A stretch of 64,000 nucleotides of DNA from Amaricoccus sp047275745 (lineage in GTDB: Bacteria > Pseudomonadota > Alphaproteobacteria > Rhodobacterales > Rhodobacteraceae), in NCBI RefSeq assembly GCF_047275745.1, contig NZ_JBKQWU010000007.1:55376-119375 (forward strand). Direction: 5' to 3'. The translations under genes and the position numbers were made by a program. The notes below the pieces were generated by a model that saw only the letters and a list, made by a program, of their open reading frames with translations, was not told the DNA's origin and did no database searches. Shown here piece after piece: positions 43,790 through 51,911 of the stretch. Numbering within the stretch: the first letter of the stretch is position 1; every line of letters starts with the position of its first letter.

Positions 43790-44527
43790 TCAGTTGTTGT
43801 CGTTGCCGTTGCCGCGGCCGTTGCGGTTGCCGAGGTTGTCGTTGCCGTTGAAGTTGCCGTTGGCATTGCCGGTGTTGCGGTTGCCGTTGCGGCGGCCGTT
43901 GCGGTTGCCGGTGTTGATGTTGCCGTTGGCGTTGCCGTTGCCGCTGCCGTTGTTGAGGTTGCCGTTCCGGCTGCCGTTGCGGTTGCCGACGTTGGCGTTG
44001 CCGTTGATGTTGCCGTTGAAGTTGCCGGTGTTGCGGTTGCCGTTCAGGTTCCCGTTGCGGTTGCCGGCGTTCGAGTTGCCGTTCACGTTGCCGTTGGCGC
44101 TGCCGTCGTTGGCGTTGCCGTTGATGTTGCCGTTGGCGTTGCCGGCATTGTTGTTGCCGTTGATGTTGCCGTTGGCACTGCCGTTGTTGGCGTTGCCGTT
44201 CACGTTGCCGTTGCGGTCACCGGTGTTGATGTTGCCGTTGGCATTACCGTTGAGGTTGCCGGAGTTGTAGTTTCCGTTGGCATTCCCGTTCAGGTTGCCG
44301 GAGTTGGCATTGCCGTTGAGGTTGCCGTTGCCGTTGCCGGTGTTCCGGTTGCCGTTCAGGTTCCCGTTGCCGCTCCCCGCGTTGTAGTTGCCGTTGAAGT
44401 TACCGTTGTCGCTTCCGACATTGCCGTTGCCGTTGCCATTGCCGTTCCCATTGTTCTGGGCCATGGCGAAGGACGCGGAAAGCGCCAAGGCAGCAAAAGT
44501 CGCGACGGCGGCTTTCGTGATACCCAT
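43790..44527 (-). CDS. Secreted protein of fifteen 13-residue Asn/Gly repeats
   Basis: 245-aa exported protein: signal peptide MGITKAAVATFAALALSASF-AMA (23 residues), a 15-residue lead, then exactly fifteen consecutive 13-residue units and a 12-residue last unit. The consensus is (N/S/D)xNGNxNGNxNxG, for example SGNGNLNGNRNTG, NLNGNANGNYNSG, NANGNINGNANDG. Positions marked x vary (A, L, I, V, R, F, Y) while Asn and Gly are fixed. The mature protein has no Cys or Trp and almost no acidic residues. The periodicity suggests a beta-solenoid with Asn ladders. It has its own promoter-like sequence (44637-44665), a leader hairpin and AGGGAG at good distance from the start. Function unknown. Confidence 0.8.
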   Translation of the reverse strand: MGITKAAVATFAALALSASFAMAQNNGNGNGNGNGNVGSDNGNFNGNYNAGSGNGNLNGNRNTGNGNGNLNGNANSGNLNGNANGNYNSGNLNGNANGNINTGDRNGNVNGNANNGSANGNINGNNNAGNANGNINGNANDGSANGNVNGNSNAGNRNGNLNGNRNTGNFNGNINGNANVGNRNGSRNGNLNNGSGNGNANGNINTGNRNGRRNGNRNTGNANGNFNGNDNLGNRNGRGNGNDNN

Positions 44528-44550
44528 AATACTACTCCCTTAATTTCGAT

Positions 44551-44579
44551 GCCAGCCGGTGATAAAATACCGAGCTGGC
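44551..44579 (-). promoter_or_regulatory. Leader hairpin of the 13-residue-repeat gene
   Basis: GCCAGC-CGGT pairs with ACCG-A-GCTGGC (ten pairs, one bulged A) around an AT-rich 8-nt loop, in the presumed 5' leader 24 nt upstream of the start codon. It could stabilise the mRNA or regulate translation. Confidence 0.45.
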
Positions 44580-44636
44580 GTTTCCACCCGTTCGTCCCCT
44601 CGCGATTATGCTTTTTAAGATCCGGGAACGGAGAAT

Positions 44637-44665
44637 CATTTAGCAGTTAACCAAAGGCAAGTCAA
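44637..44665 (-). promoter_or_regulatory. Sigma70-type promoter for the 13-residue-repeat gene
   Basis: On the minus strand TTGACT (44665-44660) is followed after exactly 17 nt by TAAATG (44642-44637), inside an AT-rich stretch that stands out from the high-GC surroundings. Transcription would start about 100 nt before the start codon. The -35 match is good, the -10 only partial. Confidence 0.45.
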
Positions 44666-45185
44666 TTTGCACAATTATTACAGTACAAACAGGTACAACA
44701 AGCTAAACGTACAGAGAAGACGGGCGAGGAATATTCGCCTGACAAACGCACACGTTGTAGAAAGAACCACCCCAGAGCCGGAATATGGACTCAACCCTCT
44801 TCACGATCATTCTATCACACCGGTACCGAGCAGACCAAGACCTTCGTAGGAAACTTTTTCGGTGCCGGCTCCGTAAACGTATTCCCAGGTCTCGGAGAGG
44901 TGAACCGTAGCGACGAGGCCGGTCGGTATCGTTTTGGGAGTGGCATCGCGGGCCCGATCGGGTGGTGCCGGAGCCATCACGTGGATGCGGGGTCGCGTGA
45001 TCGTATTCCGGCAACGCCCGCCGGAAGCGGAGCCGCGGTCCGGGAAAGCCGTGGCTGGCGGAGCCGGGAGAATCAGGTGGGAGGCGGAGGTTCGGCCGGT
45101 AATCGCTTGGCGCGCGTGGCTGACGGAAGCCGCCCCGCTGTGCCGGTCGAACCATGTCGGAAGGGAAATCCCGTTGGATGGGATA
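44666..45185. other. Gene-free stretch before tRNA-His
   Basis: The first about 90 nt are AT-rich and continue the promoter region of the repeat gene. The remainder has ordinary GC content. A minus-strand frame is open here but runs straight through tRNA-His and has no ribosome site, so I do not call it a gene. No repeat or RNA signal was recognised. Confidence 0.5.
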
Positions 45186-45262
45186 TGGTACCAGCGCCCC
45201 GGCTTGAACGGGGGACCTCCTGATCCACAATCAGGCGCTCTAACCAACTGAGCTACGCCGGC
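45186..45262 (-). tRNA. tRNA-His (anticodon GTG)
   Basis: Full cloverleaf on the minus strand. The acceptor stem is GCCGGCG/CGCTGGT, the D-arm begins GCTCAG, the anticodon arm CCTGATTGTGGATCAGG carries GTG, and the T-arm is CCCCG-TTCAAGC-CGGGG. The discriminator is A73 followed by an encoded CCA. The base before G1 is T, so the G-1 found in most bacterial tRNA-His is not encoded. A73 without G-1 is the known derived form of one alphaproteobacterial group with a matching HisRS. Confidence 0.96.
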
Positions 45263-45453
45263 ACCGTGAGGCGAGCAGTTACAGTCAGGGTCGCGGGAAT
45301 GCAAGACCTTCCGAATCTCCCCCGTCGAGCCTGCCCACCGAACCGGGCCGAGCTTGGAGCCGGACTCCCGGGGCCGCCTCTTGCGGTCGGACACCGCGTC
45401 GCGGAGAATGGCGGACATCGAGACAGAGGCCGGTGACGGAGGTCCGGAGCGCC

Positions 45454-45693
45454 ATGGGGATCAACAGCGAAAGCGATGTCGCGGCGAATCTGCAGATCGG
45501 TCCGACCAGTCTCGGCATGGTCCGCCTCTATATAGCGACCGAGACCGTTGAACTGCCGCTCGACTTCGACCCCGACGAGGCGGAGGAGATCGCGGAGGAG
45601 CTTCGGGCCGCCGCCGCCCGCGCCCGCGCCATGGGGGAGAAGGCGAAGCCGGGCGAGAAGGGGAGCCCTGGCAAGGCAGGCAAGCGCCGCTAG
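45454..45693 (+). CDS. Small conserved protein (DUF6324-like)
   Basis: 79-aa acidic-then-basic protein beginning 'MGINSESDVAANLQIGPTSL' and continuing with a short beta segment 'MVRLYIATETVELPLDFDPD' and a helix 'EAEEIAEELRAAAARARAMG', ending in a Lys/Gly-rich tail. It resembles the small DUF6324 family of Rhodobacterales; that assignment is from memory of the sequence pattern. GGAG just upstream supports ATG 45454; a GTG at 45433 is possible. No function is known. It converges on mmcB, 10 nt apart. Confidence 0.7.
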   Translation: MGINSESDVAANLQIGPTSLGMVRLYIATETVELPLDFDPDEAEEIAEELRAAAARARAMGEKAKPGEKGSPGKAGKRR

Positions 45694-45703
45694 GCCAGCG
45701 CTC

Positions 45704-46234
45704 TCACGCGAGATCGGCGCGGAACGGCGATCCGGCTGGCCCCGGGTCGATCAGCGCGCCGAGGCGTCCGGCGGCGACGCGGGCGAAACGCTGGACCAGC
45801 GCCCGGCGTCGCGCGGCGGCGAGCGGGTGCGCCTCGGGCCAGCGCTGGACCTCGGCGTCGAAGGCGTCCGCGAGGATCAGCCCAGCGCCCTCCGGCAGGA
45901 TCTCGGCCGGGAAATCCATGTCGACCGCGAAGAAGAAACGGTCGCACCACTCGAGATAGCCGGTCCACTTGCGATCGGACACGAAGTCCACGCGGCTCGA
46001 CTTGCATTCGACGATCCAGAGCTCGCCCCGCGGTCCGAGCGCCATGACATCGACCCTGAGCCCCGGCGTGGGGACGAATTCGAACAGACAGGCGAAATTG
46101 AGCCCGCGCAGGTGGCGCTGGACACCGCGCGCGAGCCGCTGCCCCGGCAATCCCGGCAGGGTCCGTTCCGGCGGGGCCGCGTCGGGCGGGGCCGGCCCGG
46201 GCGTATGCCGGTCGGGTGGGGAAGCGGCGCTCAT
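45704..46234 (-). CDS. mmcB: MmcB family DNA repair protein
   Basis: 176-aa protein of the MmcB (DUF1052) family, a PD-(D/E)XK-like nuclease fold. The core 'RVDVMALGPRGELWIVECKS' then 'SRVDFVSDRKWTGYLEWCDR' shows the D...E-x-K catalytic pattern, followed by 'FFFAVDMDFPAEILPEGAGL'. In Caulobacter mmcB belongs to the DNA-damage response. ATG 46234 starts a Pro-rich N-terminal extension of about 25 residues. It is convergent with the small DUF6324-like gene and divergent from ctaD. Confidence 0.87.
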   Translation of the reverse strand: MSAASPPDRHTPGPAPPDAAPPERTLPGLPGQRLARGVQRHLRGLNFACLFEFVPTPGLRVDVMALGPRGELWIVECKSSRVDFVSDRKWTGYLEWCDRFFFAVDMDFPAEILPEGAGLILADAFDAEVQRWPEAHPLAAARRRALVQRFARVAAGRLGALIDPGPAGSPFRADLA

Positions 46235-46408
46235 GGGGTCGAATCTGGCCTCCACCCCGCCCAGCGTCAACCTCGGGCCGACCCTGGGCCACGCTCGGCC
46301 GCGCGTTGCAACCATTCGGGGCTTGAGACGTGCTCACGGCCCAGTTAGAGATCATACCAGCCGTAGCGCCGACGCGACCGGAACCGTCGGGCTGACAGGA
46401 GGAATTTC

Positions 46409-48049
46409 ATGGCCGACGCAGCCGCCCATAGCCACGCCGATCACCCGAAGCCCGGCTTCTTCACCCGATGGTTCATGTCCACGAACCACAAGGACATCGG
46501 CATTCTCTATCTGGTGACCGCGGCGATCGTCGGCCTCGTCTCGGTCTCCTTCACCATGTACATGCGGCTCGAGCTCATGGAGCCGGGTGTTCAGTACATG
46601 AACATCGATGGCGTGCCGAACGGCCACATCTGGAACGTGCTCGTGACCGGTCACGGCATCCTGATGATGTTCTTCGTCGTCATCCCGGGGCTCTTCGGCG
46701 GGTTCGGCAACTACTTCATGCCGCTCATGATCGGCGCGCCCGACATGGCCTTCCCGCGGATGAACAACCTGAGCTTCTGGCTCTACGTCGCCGGCACCTC
46801 CCTCGCGGTCGTCTCGCTCTTCGCACCGGGCGGCAACGGGCTCGCCGGGTCGGGCGTGGGCTGGGTGCTCTATCCGCCGCTTTCGACGCGCGAGGCGGGG
46901 ATGTCGATGGATCTCGCGATCTTCGCCGTCCACCTCTCGGGCATCTCCTCGATCCTCGGCGCGATCAACATCATCACCACCTTCCTCAACATGCGCGCGC
47001 CCGGCATGACGCTGCACAAGGTGCCGCTCTTCCCGTGGTCGGTGGTCGTCACCGCCTTCATGATCCTGCTCGCGCTCCCGGTTCTCGCCGGCGCGATCAC
47101 CATGCTGCTGACCGACCGCAACTTCGGCACCACCTTCTTCTCGCCCGACGGCGGCGGCGACCCGATCCTCTACCAGCACATCCTGTGGTTCTTCGGCCAT
47201 CCGGAGGTCTACATCATCATCGTGCCCGGGTTCGGCATCGTCTCCCACGTGATCTCGACCTTCTCGCGCAAGCCGATCTTCGGCTACCTGCCGATGGTCT
47301 ATGCGATGATCGCGATCGGCGCGCTCGGCTTCGTCGTCTGGGCGCATCACATGTACACGGTCGGCATGTCGCCGACGCAGCAGAGCTACTTCATGCTCGC
47401 GACCATGGTCATCGCGGTGCCGACCGGCATCAAGATCTTCTCCTGGATCGCGACGATGTGGGGCGGCTCGATCGAGTTCAAGACGCCCATGCTCTGGGCG
47501 ATGGGCTTCCTTTTCCTCTTCACCGTGGGCGGCGTCACCGGCGTCGTGCTCAGCCAGGCGGCGATCGACCGGGCCTATCACGACACCTACTACGTGGTCG
47601 CGCATTTCCACTATGTGATGAGCCTCGGCGCCGTCTTCTGCCTCTTCGCCGGCATCTATTACTGGATCGGCAAGATGTCCGGGCGGCAGTATCCGGAATG
47701 GGCGGGCAAGCTGCATTTCTGGATGATGTTCATCGGCGCGAACCTCACCTTCTTCCCGCAGCACTTCCTCGGCCGGCAGGGCATGCCGCGGCGCTACATG
47801 GACTATCCCGAGCAGTTCGCGCTCTGGAACTTCGTGTCCTCGATGGGCGCCTTCCTCTCGGGGATCAGCTTCCTCTTCTTCTTCGGCGTCGTCTGGTACA
47901 CGCTGCGCCGGGGCGAGCGGGTGACGGACCCGGCCTACTGGGGCCCGCAGCCGGACCAGACGCTGGAATGGACGCTCTCGAACCCGCCGCCGGAGCACAC
48001 GTTCGAAACGCTGCCGACACCGGACATGTGGGATCACAAGACCCACTGA
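46409..48049 (+). CDS. ctaD: Cytochrome c oxidase subunit I (aa3 type)
   Basis: 546-aa catalytic subunit of the proton-pumping terminal oxidase, with twelve membrane helices. 'STNHKDIGILYLVTAA' opens the protein; 'LWFFGHPEVYIIIVPGFGIV' has the cross-linked His-Tyr segment and the A-type D-channel Glu; 'VWAHHMYTVGM' supplies CuB histidines and 'YYVVAHFHYVMSLGAVF' the heme ligands. AGGAGG 6 nt before ATG 46409 is a strong ribosome site. Subunits II and III are not adjacent, the stand-alone arrangement usual in Rhodobacterales. Confidence 0.97.
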   Translation: MADAAAHSHADHPKPGFFTRWFMSTNHKDIGILYLVTAAIVGLVSVSFTMYMRLELMEPGVQYMNIDGVPNGHIWNVLVTGHGILMMFFVVIPGLFGGFGNYFMPLMIGAPDMAFPRMNNLSFWLYVAGTSLAVVSLFAPGGNGLAGSGVGWVLYPPLSTREAGMSMDLAIFAVHLSGISSILGAINIITTFLNMRAPGMTLHKVPLFPWSVVVTAFMILLALPVLAGAITMLLTDRNFGTTFFSPDGGGDPILYQHILWFFGHPEVYIIIVPGFGIVSHVISTFSRKPIFGYLPMVYAMIAIGALGFVVWAHHMYTVGMSPTQQSYFMLATMVIAVPTGIKIFSWIATMWGGSIEFKTPMLWAMGFLFLFTVGGVTGVVLSQAAIDRAYHDTYYVVAHFHYVMSLGAVFCLFAGIYYWIGKMSGRQYPEWAGKLHFWMMFIGANLTFFPQHFLGRQGMPRRYMDYPEQFALWNFVSSMGAFLSGISFLFFFGVVWYTLRRGERVTDPAYWGPQPDQTLEWTLSNPPPEHTFETLPTPDMWDHKTH

Positions 48050-48095
48050 GGCGGCGGGAGCCCCGTCGGGAGGGGCCGAAGCGAAAGGTCACGGG

Positions 48096-48668
48096 ATGAC
48101 CCAGACGACGGGGGCGGGCGGATCGACGCGCGCCCCCGATCCATTCGCGCGGGACGATCCGCCGCTGCTCGATCTGACGATCTGGCCGAACCGCTCGCTC
48201 AGCCGCCGGGGCTTCGCCTGGGTGCTCGGCATCGTCGCGACCGGCCTGGCGCTGCCGATCATCGCGCTGCTCGGCACCAGCCTCGCGCTCGGGCTGGTCC
48301 CGTTCTCGCTCGCGGCGCTGCTCGCGCTCTATTTCGCCATCCGCCGCAACTACGCCGACGGGCGGCTGACCGAACGTATCCGGATCTGGCCGGATCTCGT
48401 GACGGTGGAGCGGCGCGAACCCCGGGGGGGCACCGTGCGGCGGTGGCAGGCCAACCCGCACTGGGTCCGGATCGCGCTGCGCGACGACGGGCCGGTCGAG
48501 CGTTATCTCACATTGACCGGCGGGGGGCGCGAGATCGAACTCGGCGCCTTCCTGAGCCCGGAGGAGCGCGAGAGCCTTGGCGCCGACCTCGAAATCGCCT
48601 TCGCCCGCGCCCGGGCGAGCCGCCCGCACGAGCCCGGTTCCGAACGTTCGCGGCCAGATTCGCACTGA
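48096..48668 (+). CDS. DUF2244 domain membrane protein
   Basis: 190-aa protein with two adjacent membrane helices (about residues 41-82, 'GFAWVLGIVATGLALPIIAL' and 'LVPFSLAALLALYFAIRRN') and a cytoplasmic beta-rich domain including 'RIRIWPDLVTVERREP'. This is the DUF2244 layout. The family is common near ctaD and other respiratory genes in alphaproteobacteria, but its function is unknown. It lies 46 nt after ctaD on the same strand and is probably co-transcribed. Confidence 0.85.
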   Translation: MTQTTGAGGSTRAPDPFARDDPPLLDLTIWPNRSLSRRGFAWVLGIVATGLALPIIALLGTSLALGLVPFSLAALLALYFAIRRNYADGRLTERIRIWPDLVTVERREPRGGTVRRWQANPHWVRIALRDDGPVERYLTLTGGGREIELGAFLSPEERESLGADLEIAFARARASRPHEPGSERSRPDSH

Positions 48669-48761
48669 CGCATCGGCGCCTCGCGGCCTATAACTTCGAT
48701 GAGCGGTGGCCGGCGATCGGGCCACCGCGGGTCGCCGGTCGCAAAGAGGGAGAAACCTGCG

Positions 48762-49322
48762 ATGTCCCGCCTCATTCTCGCTTCCACGCTTCTCGTCTGC
48801 GCGGCGTTGCCCGTCCGGGCGGACGAGTTCACCGATACGCTCGAAAGCGCGCTCAGCGCTTATCGCGAAGGCAACGTGAAGGCGGCGAGCGAGGATCTCG
48901 ACTACGCGACGAAGCTGCTCGGCAGCCAGAAGGCCGAGGCGCTGGCGCGCTTCCTGCCGCCGGCGCCGGAGGGCTGGTCGCGCGAGGATCAGGCGCCCGA
49001 TGACGAAGGCATGGGCATGGCGATGTTCGGCGGCGGAACGACGGTCTCGGCGGTCTATGCGAAGGCGGCGACCGAGGCCACGCTCACGTTGCTCGCGGAT
49101 TCGCCGATGGTGACCAGCCTTGGGGCGATGATGGGCGGCCTCGCGCAGTTCAGCGGGGCGAAACCGATGCGAATCCAGCGCGTCGAGTTCAGCGAGATCG
49201 ACGGCGAGCTGCGCGGCCTCGTGAACAACCGGGTGCTCGTCACGGTCGCGGGCGATGCGCCCTCCGATGACAAGAAGCTCCTGCTCGACGCGATGGATTT
49301 CGAGGCGCTCGCGGCCTACTGA
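48762..49322 (+). CDS. Exported conserved hypothetical protein
   Basis: 186-aa protein with a Sec signal (MSRLILASTLLVCAALPVRA) and no membrane helix afterwards. The mature part has a helical stretch 'TLESALSAYREGNVKAASED', then 'ARFLPPAPEGWSREDQAPDD', a Met/Gly-rich turn 'GMGMAMFGGG' and a beta-rich C-terminus. It looks like a small periplasmic protein of the Rhodobacterales with no assigned function. AGAGGGAG precedes ATG 48762. The last 7 nt overlap the convergent AEC transporter. Confidence 0.75.
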   Translation: MSRLILASTLLVCAALPVRADEFTDTLESALSAYREGNVKAASEDLDYATKLLGSQKAEALARFLPPAPEGWSREDQAPDDEGMGMAMFGGGTTVSAVYAKAATEATLTLLADSPMVTSLGAMMGGLAQFSGAKPMRIQRVEFSEIDGELRGLVNNRVLVTVAGDAPSDDKKLLLDAMDFEALAAY

Positions 49323-50266
49323 GGCAGCAGCGTGTCGAGGGTGGCGATCCAGGCCGAGGCGGTGACGACCGTGAGAATGGTGGCGAGCAGGACCGTGCTC
49401 GCCGCTTCCGGCTCCCCGCGGCGGTAGAGGCTCGCGAAAAGGAAGGCGTTGACGCCCGGCGCCATCGACGCGGTGACGACCGCCGCGCGCACGAAATCGG
49501 GCGGCAGGCCGAAGACATAATGCGTGAGCACGAGCGCGATCAGCGGATGCAGGATGAGCGACAGGGCCGAGATCGTGCCGGCCTCGCCAAGGGAGGAGCG
49601 CAGGCGATAGCGCGACAGCACCCCCCCGAGGCCGACCAGCGCCACCGGCAGGGCCGCGTCGGCGATCATCTCGACCGCGCCCCGGATCACCTCCGGATAG
49701 GGAATATGGCCGAGATTCACGACGAAGCCGAGGATCAGTCCGATCATCAGCGCGTTTCGGAACATCGCCCGCGCCACCGCCCGCGTGGTCGCGATGAGGC
49801 TCTGACCATCGGCGCGCACCATTTCCATCGTGGTGATGCCGACGAGATAGCAGACCGGAGCATGGATCGAGATGATCGCGTAATTCGGCGCCAGCGGCCC
49901 TTCGCCATAGGCGCGACCGATGATCGGCAGGCCGAGCAGCAGCGAGTTGGAGAAAAGCGCGCCGAAGGCGATCGCGACGGATTCGCCCGGCCTGCGGTGG
50001 AAGACCCGCATCATCAGGAGGACGCCGATCGCGAAACTGGCGATGGCCCCGGAATAGAAGGAGAACAGCAGCGCCGGATTGAAGGCCGCGCCGAGATCGA
50101 GGTCGACGATCGCGCTGAAGAGGACGCAGGGCACGCCGACCATCTGTGTGAACAGCATCAGCCCGTCGACGGCCGGGGGTGGAAAGAGCCGGGTCTTCGC
50201 CGCCGCGAAGCCGACTCCCATCACGATGAAGACGGGCAGGATGATGACGATGATCGCGCCGATCAA
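49316..50266 (-). CDS. AEC family transporter
   Basis: 316-aa inner-membrane carrier of the auxin efflux carrier family, with about ten hydrophobic segments in the 5+5 arrangement. 'ILPVFIVMGVGFAAAKTRLF' opens it, and the re-entrant Pro/Asn region 'VNLGHIPYPEVIRGAVEMIA' lies in the middle. Bacterial members export or import small organic acids such as malonate or malate; the substrate here is unknown. The start overlaps the upstream metallo-hydrolase gene by 4 nt, making it the last gene of the dac-tmk-holB-tatD run. Confidence 0.9.
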   Translation of the reverse strand: MIGAIIVIILPVFIVMGVGFAAAKTRLFPPPAVDGLMLFTQMVGVPCVLFSAIVDLDLGAAFNPALLFSFYSGAIASFAIGVLLMMRVFHRRPGESVAIAFGALFSNSLLLGLPIIGRAYGEGPLAPNYAIISIHAPVCYLVGITTMEMVRADGQSLIATTRAVARAMFRNALMIGLILGFVVNLGHIPYPEVIRGAVEMIADAALPVALVGLGGVLSRYRLRSSLGEAGTISALSLILHPLIALVLTHYVFGLPPDFVRAAVVTASMAPGVNAFLFASLYRRGEPEAASTVLLATILTVVTASAWIATLDTLLPQ

Positions 50267-51072
50267 GGCGTGATCTCCAGCGTCATGCCGTCATGCGCCG
50301 GGACCACCCCGGGCGGCAGTTCGGCGGCCAGCGTCGCATAGTCGAGATCGATGTGCATGTTGGTCAGGACCGCCCGCGCCGGCCGGCAGCGCCTGATCCA
50401 TTCGAGCGTGCGTTCGAGATGCGCGTGTGTCGGGTGCGGCCGGTAGCGGAGGGCGTCGATCACCAGCAGTTCGAGCCCGTCGAGCGCCGGCCATGTCTCT
50501 TCGGGTATGTCAGAGACATCAGGCAGATAGGCGAAGTCCTTGATCCGGAACCCGAGCGCGCGGATGCGCCCGTGCTCGACCTCGAACGGCCGGAACTCGA
50601 TCGGGCCGCCGGCGCCGTCGATGGTGAAGGCGCCGTCGATGAGCCGCAGGTCGAGGATCGGGGGGTACATGCTGCCGGGCGGCTGGATGAAGGCATAGCC
50701 GAACCGGTCGAGCAGCGATTCCGAGGTCGGCTCATCGGCCCAGACCGGCAACCGGGACTGCCGGTTGAAGACGATCATCCTCAGATCGTCGATGCCGTGC
50801 ACATGGTCCGCGTGAGGATGGGTATAGGCCACCGCGTCGAGCAGGCCCACGTTGGCGTCGAGAAGCTGGGCGCGCAGGTCCGGTGAGGTATCGACCAGAA
50901 CGCGGGTCGCCGCATCTTCGCTCCCGTCGCCCTCGAACCGCTCCACGAGGATCGAGCAGCGGCGGCGGTAGTTCCTCGGCTCGTCCGGATCGCAGGCGCC
51001 CCAGAGCCCGCCGAGGCGGGGAACGCCGCCCGAGGAACCGCAGCCGAGGATGGTGACCCGGAGCCGCGCCAT
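50263..51072 (-). CDS. MBL fold metallo-hydrolase (PhnP-like)
   Basis: 269-aa metallo-beta-lactamase-fold hydrolase. 'VTILGCGSSGGVPRLGG' with a nearby Cys-rich 'RRRCSILVE' is the PhnP/RNase Z-like start; the metal site 'YTHPHADHVHGIDDLRM' is intact, and 'NMHIDLDY' supplies another His. The family includes cyclic phosphodiesterases (PhnP); in this gene order (tatD then MBL hydrolase) the role is not defined. ATG 51072 overlaps the tatD stop by 1 nt. Confidence 0.9.
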   Translation of the reverse strand: MARLRVTILGCGSSGGVPRLGGLWGACDPDEPRNYRRRCSILVERFEGDGSEDAATRVLVDTSPDLRAQLLDANVGLLDAVAYTHPHADHVHGIDDLRMIVFNRQSRLPVWADEPTSESLLDRFGYAFIQPPGSMYPPILDLRLIDGAFTIDGAGGPIEFRPFEVEHGRIRALGFRIKDFAYLPDVSDIPEETWPALDGLELLVIDALRYRPHPTHAHLERTLEWIRRCRPARAVLTNMHIDLDYATLAAELPPGVVPAHDGMTLEITP

Positions 51073-51863
51073 CACCGCGCCGCCCGGGTGAAGAGCCGGT
51101 CGAAATTGGCCGAGGTCAGCGCCGCGAGTTCCTCCGGCTCCATCCCCAGCACCGGCGCCATCGCCCGCGCGGTATCGGCGACGAAGGCGGGCTCGTTGCG
51201 CTTGCCGCGGTGGGGCAGGGGCGCGAGATACGGGCTGTCGGTCTCGACGAGCAGCCGGTCGCGCGGCGCTGCGGCGAAGATCTCGCGCAAGCCTTTCGCG
51301 CTCTTGAATGTCGCTATGCCGGAGATCGAGAGGTAGAAATCGAGGCCGAGCGCGGTTTCCGCGAGTTCGGCGGACGAGGTGAAACAATGCATCACGCAGG
51401 CGAAGGCGCCCGCGGCGTGTTCCTCAGTCAGAATCCGGCCCATGTCCGCGTCGGCGTCGCGCGCGTGGATGATGAGCGGCAGCCCGGTCCGCCGCGCCGC
51501 CTCGATATGCAGCCATAGGCTCTCGCGCTGAATCTCCGCGCTCTCGGCGGTATAGTGATAGTCGAGCCCGGTCTCGCCGATGCCGACGAATTTCGGATGC
51601 GCGGCCAGCGCCACCAGTTCTTCGACGGTGACGAGCGGTTCCTCATGCGCCGACATCGGATGGGTGCCGGCGGCGTAGTAGACGCCCTCGTGCGCCTCGG
51701 CGATCGCGCGGACCTCCGGCTCGCTCCGGAGCCGGGTGCAGATCGTCACCATCCGCGTCACGCCCGCCGCCTTCGCCCGCGCGACGACCGCGTCGAGGTC
51801 TCCGATCAGATCGGGGAAATCGAGGTGGCAATGGCTGTCGACGAGTTCGGCGGGCTGGGACAT
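51072..51863 (-). CDS. tatD: TatD family metal-dependent hydrolase
   Basis: 263-aa TIM-barrel DNase/hydrolase. The metal ligands are seen in 'VDSHCHLDFPDLIGDLDAVV', 'GIGETGLDYHYT', 'LPLIIHARDAD', 'CVMHCFTSS' and 'VETDSPYLAPLPHRGKRNEP'. TatD enzymes are Mg-dependent 3'-5' exonucleases linked to DNA repair. ATG 51863 fits the family start. It lies 48 nt after holB in the same operon. Confidence 0.94.
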   Translation of the reverse strand: MSQPAELVDSHCHLDFPDLIGDLDAVVARAKAAGVTRMVTICTRLRSEPEVRAIAEAHEGVYYAAGTHPMSAHEEPLVTVEELVALAAHPKFVGIGETGLDYHYTAESAEIQRESLWLHIEAARRTGLPLIIHARDADADMGRILTEEHAAGAFACVMHCFTSSAELAETALGLDFYLSISGIATFKSAKGLREIFAAAPRDRLLVETDSPYLAPLPHRGKRNEPAFVADTARAMAPVLGMEPEELAALTSANFDRLFTRAAR

Positions 51864-51911
51864 GAGGCGACTTCTGAACAACGACCAATGGGGACGCGAA
51901 ATACCGGGGAG

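Noticed and set aside
42357..44527. CRISPR array or satellite DNA
   Set aside because: The short DNA repeats are in-frame coding repeats of Asn/Gly with signal peptides and ribosome sites; there are no unique spacers between identical repeats.
44807..45418. 203-residue minus-strand protein
   Set aside because: The frame runs through the whole tRNA-His gene and has no ribosome site; composition is shadow-like.
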